DNA of 64,000 bases from Cellulomonas fimi ATCC 484. GTDB taxonomy: Bacteria; Actinomycetota; Actinomycetes; Actinomycetales; Cellulomonadaceae. The DNA lies in NCBI RefSeq assembly GCF_000212695.1, contig NC_015514.1:186001-250000 (forward strand), written 5' to 3'. The notes under the pieces are model-generated. The model searched no databases. It was given only the letters and a program-made list of their open reading frames with translations, and was not told where the DNA came from. Shown piece by piece: positions 57,951 through 64,000 of the stretch. Position numbers and translations under genes: made by a program. Numbering within the stretch: position 1 is the first letter of the stretch; each line of letters opens with the position of its first letter.

Positions 57951-58100
57951 ATGGACTCCCGTGGTTTCTCCGTCGACCCCTCCGACGCCACCCCCTTCAT
58001 CCTTCCGGCTTCGCGCCTGCAGGCCTGGGTGGCCCTCGCCGAGCGGTCCCACACCGTCGTCGAGCTCGTCCCCGCGCAGCGGGAGCACCTCGCCGCCTGA
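57951..58100 (+). CDS. 49-residue protein controlled by the riboswitch
   Basis: Encodes MDSRGFSVDPSDATPFILPA, then SRLQAWVALAERSHTVVELV and PAQREHLAA. Codon third positions are nearly all G or C, as expected of a real gene. It starts 18 nt after the aptamer. No strong ribosome site is visible (ACAGGACC), so the aptamer's closing helix could well control access. There is no membrane helix or known domain. A strong hairpin follows the stop, so this tiny gene is the only one under the riboswitch. Confidence 0.7.
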   Translation: MDSRGFSVDPSDATPFILPASRLQAWVALAERSHTVVELVPAQREHLAA

Positions 58101-58127
58101 CGCGTTCGCGCGTACCTCACCGACGCC

Positions 58128-58189
58128 GGCCCCGGACCCCGGGTGCCGGCGTCCGTGCGTCCAGGGCGTCGGCACCCGGGGGTCCGGCC
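58128..58189 (+). terminator. Long hairpin terminator after the riboswitch gene
   Basis: About 25 nt at 58128-58153 (GGCCCCGGACCCCGGGTGCC...) pair almost fully with 58165-58189 (GGCGTCGGCACCCGGGGGTC...). It lies 28 nt past the 49-codon gene. There is no T-run, as usual for GC-rich genomes. Confidence 0.6.
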
Positions 58190-58329
58190 GTGCCGCGTCG
58201 GAGCGGTGACACGCGTGACCGATTCGCCCCGCGTCGTCGTGTTTCGATACTTCACGCGACACCGTCGTCACCCCGCACGTCACCCTCGTCCCCGCGCCGA
58301 GCGGGTGGACAGCACCCGTCCCGCCGGGG

Positions 58330-60879
58330 TCAGAGCTCGCCGCGGCGTTGCAGGAAGCGCATCGCGGCCCAGCCGAACGGGATCCGCAGCCAGTACGTGA
58401 GCGCACGGAACAGCACGGCGATGGACGTGGCGACACCGAGGTTGATGCCGGTGACGGAGGCGAGCGTCCCGGCGAGCGCGAGCTCGACGGTGCCCATGCC
58501 GCCCGGGGTCGGGATGAGCGCGCCGGCCGTGTTGCCCGCGAGGTAGACGAGCGCGACCTGGATGAGGGTCGCGTCCTGGTTGAGCGCCTGCAGGCACGCG
58601 TCGAACGCGAGGATGTACCCGAGCGTCATGGCAAGGTTGCCGCCGATCGCGAGCGCGAGCCGCCACGGCTGACCGAGCACCTCGATGAGCCGTGGCCAGG
58701 TGCGGCGCAGCGTCGGCAGGGACTTGGCGAGCACCCACTGGCGGACGCGCGGGACGAGCAACGACGCGCCGACGAGGGCGGCGACGATGCCGACCGCGAT
58801 CAGCACCGCGGGCGAGATGGGCAGCGGGGACTCGTTGCTGCCCGACACGATCGTCAGACCGAGGAGCAGCGCGACCGTGACGACGAACTGGCTGACCTGC
58901 ACGAGCGCGACGGTCGCGGCGCTGAGCGGGCCGGACACCCCGCGCTTGGTGAGCATCCGCAGGTTGAGCGCCGCGGGGCCGATGCCGGCGGGGGCGGCGA
59001 GCGCGACGAACGTCGCGGCGGTCTGCACGAGCGTGGCCCGCCAGACGGGCAGCTTGACGGGGGAGAACGCGACGAACGCGAGCGCGGCGCTCACGAGCGT
59101 GCTCATGCCGAGCCCGAACGCGAGGACGGACCACCGCCAGTCGCTCTCGGCGAGCGCCTCGCCGATCTCCTCGACGTTGATGCTCGCGAAGATCGCGAAG
59201 ATCGCGACGACGGTGAGCAGGATCGTCACGACCGTGCGTGCGCCGAAGCGGACGAGCTGCTCGGGCTCGACGCTCGCCTCGGGCAGCCGGGCGACGAGGG
59301 CGGTGCGCAGGTCGGCGAGCACCTGCTTGTGGGCGCGCATCTCCTCGCGGGTCTCCCGGGGGAGCGCGATCGTCTGGAGCAGCGGTCCCACGGTCGCGAT
59401 GCCGTGGTCGGGGAGCACGGCGGCGGCGGACTCGATGGCGCGGTCGGCGCCGACCCGCAGCGCGAGCATCGCGACGAGCTGGGTGACGTCCATGCGGCGT
59501 GCGAGCTCGGAGGACGCCACGTCGCCCTGCTCCCACCCGGTGATCCACACGACCGGCCGGCCGACGAGGTCGTCAACGAGTACGACGCCGCTGGTCAGTG
59601 CGCGGTGCGCGACGCCGGCGGCGTGCGCGAGGCGGAGCTGGGCCCAGATCTCCTGCAGGAGCTCGTCGGTCAGGCGTTCGGGGGGCAGGTCCGCGAGCGG
59701 GACGGCGGCCCCGGGACGCTCCTGCACGAGCAGCATCGAGTCCTCGGCCTCGGCGATGGACAGCAGGCGCGGGGTCCGCACGCCGGCGGCCCGGGCGGCG
59801 TAGGCGAGGAGCGCGGCGCGGCTCGTGGCCTGGCGCAGCGACACCACGGAGCGGCCCTCCAGGCCGCGCATCCGGATCGAGCGCCACATGCGGGCGAGGC
59901 CGCCGACCACCTGCCGGTCGCCGTCGATGACGACGACGTCGAGCTCCTCGCCGGCGTCGGTCGTGAGCTGGTAGACGCGGTGCCCGGTCGCACGGGTGAG
60001 CGCGCGCGCGGCGGGTGTGCCGTCGAGCTCGACGGGTGGCGTCCCCTCGCGCTGCGCGAGCCGTTCGGCGTCGGCGTCGGTCGTGTCGTCGGCGACGCGG
60101 CTGAGCCGCGCGGGCTGGAGCCCGGCGCGCCGGATCCCGGCGATCAGGGCCCGCCCGTAGGCGCGCTCCGACTGCACGCCGGACAGGTAGCGCACGCCCA
60201 TGCCGGCGACGCGGCCGACGAGCAGGGAGATGACGAGCCCGGGCAGGGACACGCGTGCCGTGATGAGCAGGACGCCCGCGGTGATCCACAGGACGCTCCA
60301 CGACCAGTCGACGGTGCGCCGTCGCCCGCGCGGCCCGGCGACGGTCAGCAGGGCCGTGACCAGCGCGAACGCGGGCGGCAGCGTGAGCAGCCAGTCACCG
60401 TCGTCCCGGATGGAGAGCGCGACCGCGAGGTCCTCGGTGGCCCAGTGCACGACGACGAAGCGGATGGCCTCGTTGAGCAGCACGCCGACGAGCGCGGCGG
60501 CGACCACCTCCAGCACCTGCCGCCCGAGCCGCCGGATCGCGAGCTCGGCCAGCACCGCGAGGGGCACGACGAGGACCAGGACCGCCTCGAGGCCCTGGAC
60601 GGGCACGAACAGGATCCGGGCCAGGATCGTCGCGAAGCCCTGCACGTCCTCGGCGACACCCGTGGTGGTGTTCGGCGCGTACGTCGCGAGCGCGAGGACC
60701 AGCACGATGCCGACGACGGACAGGACGGCGCCGAGCAGGTCGCTCGGGTGGTGCACGCGGACGGTCGGGACGTCCTCGACGACGACGTGCGCGTCGTCGG
60801 GGGGCGGCTGCGCGTGCACCGGCGCACGGTCCGCGTCGACGGCGGACGCACGACCGGGAGGCGTCGGCGTCGCGGGCAT
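58330..60879 (-). CDS. Flippase-like (UPF0104/LPG-synthase TM) protein with pseudokinase-like domain
   Basis: An 849-residue membrane protein. N-terminal helices lie between about 45 and 235. A cytoplasmic kinase-like domain spans about 260-520 (VVVIDGDRQVVGGLARMWRS; LLVQERPGAAVPLADLPPER; AHAAGVAHRALTSGVVLVDD). The last 300 residues have eight or so helices of the lysylphosphatidylglycerol synthetase TM family (APAGIGPAALNLRMLTKRGV; GNTAGALIPTPGGMGTVELA). The kinase-like part lacks the catalytic Asp (HRA where HRD is expected) and the DFG-type metal motif (ITGWEQGD). TACACT ends 7 nt before the ATG, a leaderless start. Probably moves a lipid-linked molecule under control of the pseudokinase. 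Confidence 0.85.
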   Translation of the reverse strand: MPATPTPPGRASAVDADRAPVHAQPPPDDAHVVVEDVPTVRVHHPSDLLGAVLSVVGIVLVLALATYAPNTTTGVAEDVQGFATILARILFVPVQGLEAVLVLVVPLAVLAELAIRRLGRQVLEVVAAALVGVLLNEAIRFVVVHWATEDLAVALSIRDDGDWLLTLPPAFALVTALLTVAGPRGRRRTVDWSWSVLWITAGVLLITARVSLPGLVISLLVGRVAGMGVRYLSGVQSERAYGRALIAGIRRAGLQPARLSRVADDTTDADAERLAQREGTPPVELDGTPAARALTRATGHRVYQLTTDAGEELDVVVIDGDRQVVGGLARMWRSIRMRGLEGRSVVSLRQATSRAALLAYAARAAGVRTPRLLSIAEAEDSMLLVQERPGAAVPLADLPPERLTDELLQEIWAQLRLAHAAGVAHRALTSGVVLVDDLVGRPVVWITGWEQGDVASSELARRMDVTQLVAMLALRVGADRAIESAAAVLPDHGIATVGPLLQTIALPRETREEMRAHKQVLADLRTALVARLPEASVEPEQLVRFGARTVVTILLTVVAIFAIFASINVEEIGEALAESDWRWSVLAFGLGMSTLVSAALAFVAFSPVKLPVWRATLVQTAATFVALAAPAGIGPAALNLRMLTKRGVSGPLSAATVALVQVSQFVVTVALLLGLTIVSGSNESPLPISPAVLIAVGIVAALVGASLLVPRVRQWVLAKSLPTLRRTWPRLIEVLGQPWRLALAIGGNLAMTLGYILAFDACLQALNQDATLIQVALVYLAGNTAGALIPTPGGMGTVELALAGTLASVTGINLGVATSIAVLFRALTYWLRIPFGWAAMRFLQRRGEL

Positions 60880-61079
60880 ACCGGCGAGTGTAGGCAGCGG
60901 CGGCCCGGCGGACCGGGGACTCGGCGGGGTTCGGACGCATCCAGGGCGCCGCTCGTGCCCACCGTCCTGGGCGTTTCGCCGCGCTGCGCCCGGATCGTCG
61001 GGTCTAGCGTGACGAGCGGGGACACCGGGTCGCGCGGGTGCGGTCCCGCGCGGTGCCCCACCGGGGCGGGGGAGGTCAC

Positions 61080-61664
61080 GTGGTCGACGAGGGGACGGAC
61101 GTCGAGGCGACGCTGCGCAGGATCTGGTGGCTGCCGGTGCTGCGCGGTGCGGTGCTGCTGGTGCTGGGGATGCTCATGCTCGTCCAGCCGCTGGGCACGG
61201 TGAAGGCGCTGGTGTGGGTGTACGGGCTGTTCGCGATCGTCGACGGTGTGATCGCGCTGGGCATGTGGCTCGGCAACCGCCGCGAGAAGGGCGCGGGCTG
61301 GTGGGCCGTCGGCGGGCTGGTGGGTATCGCGTTCGGCGTGATCGCCCTGGTGTGGCCGGGTCCGACGGTCGCGGTCGTGTTCTACCTCGTCGCGCTGTGG
61401 GTGCTGGCGCTCGGGGTGCTCGCCGTGATCGCGTCCGTGGTGCTCTACCGGGCGCGGGACATCGGCTGGTACTGGGTGCTGACGTTCGGCCTGGTGGCCT
61501 TCCTGTTCGGCCTGCTGCTCGTGGTCAACCCGCAGGAGTCGCTCACGGTCGTCGTCGTGCTGCTCGGGCTGTACGCGTTCGTGGGCGGCGTGGTGCTCGT
61601 CGTCAGCGGCTTCGCGACCCGGTCGTTCGCGCAGTCGATCGGGCGGGGCTCGGCCGTCGTCTGA
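61080..61664 (+). CDS. HdeD-family (DUF308) membrane protein
   Basis: A 194-residue protein with six short membrane helices in three pairs: VLRGAVLLVLGMLMLVQPLG, VWVYGLFAIVDGVIALGMWL, LVGIAFGVIALVWPGPTVAV, LVALWVLALGVLAVIASVVL, LVAFLFGLLLVVNPQESLTV and LYAFVGGVVLVVSGFATRSF. The repeated 'G-x-x-x-W/P' pattern is that of HdeD acid-stress proteins. The GTG follows GGAGG by 5 nt. It stands alone between divergent and convergent neighbours. Confidence 0.9.
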   Translation: MVDEGTDVEATLRRIWWLPVLRGAVLLVLGMLMLVQPLGTVKALVWVYGLFAIVDGVIALGMWLGNRREKGAGWWAVGGLVGIAFGVIALVWPGPTVAVVFYLVALWVLALGVLAVIASVVLYRARDIGWYWVLTFGLVAFLFGLLLVVNPQESLTVVVVLLGLYAFVGGVVLVVSGFATRSFAQSIGRGSAVV

Positions 61665-61676
61665 CCCGGGGGCCCG

Positions 61677-62579
61677 TCAGGACAGGTGCAGGGCGTCGCG
61701 CCACTCGTCGGGGACGAGCGCGTAGCCGACGAACACGACGACGTCCATGAGCGTGTGCGCGACGACGAGCGGCATGACGCGTCGTCGCCGCCGGTAGTAC
61801 TCGGCGAAGACGAGGCCCATGACGACGTTGCCGACGAACGCGCCCCAGCCCTGGTAGAGGTGGTACGAGCCGCGCAGCAGTGCGCTCGCGACGACCACGA
61901 GCGCGGGGCTCCAGCGCAGGTCACGCAGGCGCTCCATGAGGTACCCGACGGCGACGACCTCCTCGAGCAGCGCGTTCTGGAGCGCGGCGAGGACGAGCAC
62001 GGGCACGGTCCACCAGGCCGCGTCGAGCGCTGCGGCCTGCACCTCGACGGTGAGCCCGAGCGCGCGCCCGACCGCGTAGAGCCCCAGCCCGGGGATGCCG
62101 ATGAGCGCCGCGAGCCCGGCACCGACGCCGAGGTCCCGCCACGGGCGCGTCCCGTCGAGGCCGATGCGGCGTACCGCGGAGCGTCCGTGGGCGGACAGCA
62201 GGTAGAGCGCGAGGGCGACGGGGACGAGCGCGAACCCGATCGACAGCAGCTGGTAGGTGAGGTCCAGCCACGGGCGGGGGGAGCGGCTCGGGTTGAGCGT
62301 GGCCGTCTGGTCGGCGAGCGCCTGGTCGCGCGTCAGACGGTCGAGGATCGCGACGACGGCGTAGACCCCGGACCGGCCGAGCGACAGGCCGAGCACGATC
62401 CAGATCTCGGCGGTCAGGCGGCGGCGCCACGCGCGCTCCGTGCGGGGTGCGGCGTAGAGCGGGTCGGCCGACGCGCTCGCGGTGCTCACGGTGGCGGCTG
62501 CCGCGGGCCCGGTGGGGGCCGGGGCGGCCGGGGCGTCGACGGGGTCGGGCGTCGCGTCGCCGGGCGCCGTCCTCGTCAT
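61677..62579 (-). CDS. CPBP-family intramembrane metalloprotease
   Basis: A 300-residue protein with a disordered Ala/Pro-rich N-terminus and about eight helices. CPBP motifs are NALLEEVVAVGYLMERLR (Glu-Glu-x3-x-Arg type), SALLRGSYHLYQGWGAFVGN (His) and PLVVAHTLMDVVVFVGYAL (His and Asp). TAGGCT ends 7 nt before the ATG, a leaderless start. Such proteins process membrane proteins or peptides; some give self-immunity to bacteriocins. Confidence 0.9.
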   Translation of the reverse strand: MTRTAPGDATPDPVDAPAAPAPTGPAAAATVSTASASADPLYAAPRTERAWRRRLTAEIWIVLGLSLGRSGVYAVVAILDRLTRDQALADQTATLNPSRSPRPWLDLTYQLLSIGFALVPVALALYLLSAHGRSAVRRIGLDGTRPWRDLGVGAGLAALIGIPGLGLYAVGRALGLTVEVQAAALDAAWWTVPVLVLAALQNALLEEVVAVGYLMERLRDLRWSPALVVVASALLRGSYHLYQGWGAFVGNVVMGLVFAEYYRRRRRVMPLVVAHTLMDVVVFVGYALVPDEWRDALHLS

Positions 62580-62640
62580 GCGGCGAAGCCTAGGCGGCGT
62601 CGCTGGGCGTCGGCTGGACAGGCCCTTGTGCGGGACATCC

Positions 62641-62658
62641 TCACAAAGTAGTTTGTGA
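62641..62658. promoter_or_regulatory. Palindromic operator upstream of the membrane protein/regulator/ABC operon
   Basis: TCACAAA (62641-62647) and TTTGTGA (62652-62658) are exact complements around GTAG, followed by a third half-site-like GCAAAC. It is AT-rich in a GC-rich setting and lies about 36 nt before the operon's first start. The winged-helix protein encoded second in the operon is the likely ligand (inference). Confidence 0.6.
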
Positions 62659-62693
62659 CGCAAACAAGGTGCCGGGCGACGCAGGGGGCGACG

Positions 62694-63491
62694 ATGGACG
62701 GCCGCGCAGGACCCGACGACGCAGCACGCGACGACGCAGCACGCGACGACGCCCGCAGCGGCGACGCCCGACGTGACGACGCTCGACCCGGCGGCCCCGG
62801 CCCGGACGACGCCCGGCGCGGTGGCGCGGCGCGGGACGGCACGGGGCCGCGCCGCACGGCGGCCCCCGACGACGACGGGGGCGACGCCGCACCCGACCTG
62901 GCCGCCGCGCTCGCGATCATCGCCGAGGGCCGCCAGCAGGCCCGGGCCGCCTACCCGTCGGGTGCGTTCCTCTTCCTCCTGTGGGGAGCGGTGTGGCTCG
63001 TCGGCTACGGGACCCTGTGGGTCTCGGCGCGCGAGTCCGGTCGGCCCGCCGGCGCGGCGGCCGCGGTCGCGATCGGACTGGGCGTCGCCGGCCTGGTGGG
63101 CACGCTCACGCACATCGCGCGCCGCAGCCGGGGGCTGTCCGGCGCGAGCGCACGCACGGGGGCGCTGTACGGCTGGTCGTGGGCGATCGGCTTCACCGCG
63201 CAGGCGCTGATCGTCACCTCGCTCGCGGAGGCCGGCGCGTCGCCGCAGGTCAGCGCGCTTGCGGGCAACGCGCTCGCGGCCCTGGTCGTCGGCCTGCTCT
63301 ACCTCGCCGCCGGGGCGCTGTGGGACGACGTCCCCATGTTCGCGCTCGGCGCGTGGATCACGCTCGTCGGGGCGGCGAGCGCGCTCGTCGGGATGCCCGG
63401 CACGTACCTCGCGATGGCGCTCGCGGGCGGTGGGGGCATGGTCGCCGTCGGGGCGGTCGAGGCGCTGCGCGAGCGGAGGCGGCGTGCCTGA
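62694..63491 (+). CDS. Membrane protein, first gene of a regulator/ABC operon
   Basis: A 265-residue protein. The N-terminal 65 residues are a repetitive Asp/Arg/Ala tract (DDAARDDAARDDARSGDARR) and are probably disordered. Then a short helix (DLAAALAIIAEGRQQARAAY) and six membrane helices (SGAFLFLLWGAVWLVGYGTL through YLAMALAGGGGMVAVGAVEA). The ATG follows AGGGGG by 6 nt; a GTG 13 codons earlier would lie inside the operator. It overlaps the regulator gene by 8 bp. Proteins of this shape often accompany PadR/MarR-like regulators and ABC exporters. Confidence 0.75.
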   Translation: MDGRAGPDDAARDDAARDDARSGDARRDDARPGGPGPDDARRGGAARDGTGPRRTAAPDDDGGDAAPDLAAALAIIAEGRQQARAAYPSGAFLFLLWGAVWLVGYGTLWVSARESGRPAGAAAAVAIGLGVAGLVGTLTHIARRSRGLSGASARTGALYGWSWAIGFTAQALIVTSLAEAGASPQVSALAGNALAALVVGLLYLAAGALWDDVPMFALGAWITLVGAASALVGMPGTYLAMALAGGGGMVAVGAVEALRERRRRA

Positions 63492-63786
63492 CCCCGGGCT
63501 CGACCCCGTGATCCACACCGAGGCCCGCCTGCGCGTCGTCTCGGCGCTGTCCGCGCTCGGGCGCGGCGACCGCATCAGCTTCCCGCGGCTCCAGCAGCTG
63601 CTCGACATGACCGCGGGCAACCTCTCGACCCACCTACGCCGACTCGAGGAGGCGGACTACGTGACCATCACCAAGACCCACGAGGGCCGGACCCCGGCCA
63701 CCTACGTGGAGCTCAGCGACACCGGGCGGGCCGCGCTCGACCGGTACACGCGAGCCCTGCGCGCGCTGCTCGGGGGGCAGCTGTGA
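63484..63786 (+). CDS. Winged-helix regulator (MarR/ArsR-like, HTH_34 type)
   Basis: A 100-residue protein: HTEARLRVVSALSALGRGDR, FPRLQQLLDMTAGNLSTHLR and RLEEADYVTITKTHEGRTPA form the winged helix. This short single-domain type usually represses its own operon. The GTG follows GGAGG. It overlaps the membrane protein gene upstream and the ABC gene downstream (GTGA). Confidence 0.9.
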   Translation: MPDPGLDPVIHTEARLRVVSALSALGRGDRISFPRLQQLLDMTAGNLSTHLRRLEEADYVTITKTHEGRTPATYVELSDTGRAALDRYTRALRALLGGQL

Positions 63787-64000
63787 CCGCCCCGACGCCG
63801 ACCGGGCCCGTGCTCGACGTCCAGCACGTCACGCGCCGGTTCGGCGCGGTCACGGCGCTCGACGACGTGAGCCTGCGCGTCGAGCACGGCGAGCTCGTCG
63901 GCCTGCTGGGTCCCAACGGTGCCGGCAAGACGACGCTCCTCAGCCTCGTCAGCGGCCTGCGCCGTCCCGACAGCGGCACGGTCCGCCTGTTCGGCGGCGA
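63783..64000 (+). CDS. ABC transporter ATP-binding protein, cut by window end
   Basis: The first 72 codons are present. They include VLDVQHVTRRFGAVTALDDV and the Walker A motif GLLGPNGAGKTTLLSLVSGL, followed by RRPDSGTVRLFGG. The GTG overlaps the regulator stop (GTGA). Probably an exporter of the CcmA/drug type together with the membrane genes beyond the window. Confidence 0.92.
   Translation, partial: MTAPTPTGPVLDVQHVTRRFGAVTALDDVSLRVEHGELVGLLGPNGAGKTTLLSLVSGLRRPDSGTVRLFGG

Noticed and set aside
1..64000. tRNA, rRNA or CRISPR loci
   Set aside because: No cloverleaf with a TTCGAAT-like arm, no rRNA core sequence and no regular direct-repeat array were seen when reading through. A covariance-model scan would be needed to exclude a missed tRNA.

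Overview
The window is very GC-rich (third codon positions almost all G or C), uses many GTG starts and GTGA/ATGA gene overlaps, and has many starts placed 6-7 nt after a TANNNT box (probable leaderless mRNAs). This fits a high-GC actinobacterium. Gene content (eCIS locus, Ter cluster, two-component MMPL operon) suggests a Cellulomonas-like member of the Micrococcales, but that is inference because no rRNA or marker gene is present.

Region 1 (1-22 kb) is most of an extracellular contractile injection system (eCIS) locus. It has the tail sheath (16-1587), a DUF4157 HExxH protein (10615-11334), the AAA+ ATPase (13103-15163), a DUF4255 cap/adaptor protein (15160-15840), a large secreted beta-propeller/DUF11 protein (15954-19349), a LuxR-type regulator (19468-20091), a single-pass membrane protein with a coiled coil (20258-21592) and a PAAR-like spike tip (21592-21909). 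Tube, baseplate and LysM genes probably lie left of the window. A paired palindromic box, GCCC-N4-GGGC twice with centres 22 bp apart, lies upstream of four of these genes or gene pairs, with a variant before the sheath. I propose it as the operator of this regulon.

The sheath and the DUF4157 gene are separated by about 9 kb of foreign, partly decayed DNA (2061-10613). It holds an IS481-family element broken by an IS3-family element, the 3' part of a frameshifted RHS toxin whose tip was deleted at the IS3 edge, and several small candidate immunity genes and fragments. It ends in a second, intact IS481 copy flanked by the 6-bp duplication CCTAGG, which sits on the stop codon of the DUF4157 gene. 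A MerR regulator and an exported alpha/beta hydrolase sit between DUF4157 and the ATPase.

Region 2 (22-43.6 kb) is mostly housekeeping and metabolic. It has an FAD-linked oxidase, a class B PBP lipoprotein, a membrane WD40-like protein, LLM and aldo/keto oxidoreductases, an MFS transporter, a scar with a 2H phosphoesterase and an AbiEii-like pseudogene, an epimerase, and a response regulator/histidine kinase/DUF2993/MMPL operon. It ends with a DUF418 protein and a pair formed by a fatty-acyl-ACP-reductase-like enzyme and an NDH-2-like flavoprotein.

Region 3 (43.6-55.9 kb) is a Ter (tellurite/stress) cluster. On the minus strand are TerD, a TerC-like DUF475 protein and two more TerD. On the plus strand are TelA, a small helical protein, a degenerate TerD, a protein with six TSLDL motifs in a disordered tail, a 13-codon leader, a CitE-like lyase, a PRTase-TRSP-StiP fusion, a HAD phosphatase and a PlsC-like acyltransferase.

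Region 4 (56-64 kb) has an RDD membrane protein, a GyrI-like protein, a GEMM-type cyclic-dinucleotide riboswitch before a 49-residue protein, a flippase fused to a pseudokinase-like domain, an HdeD-like protein, a CPBP protease, and the start of an operon of membrane protein, winged-helix regulator and ABC ATPase cut by the window edge.
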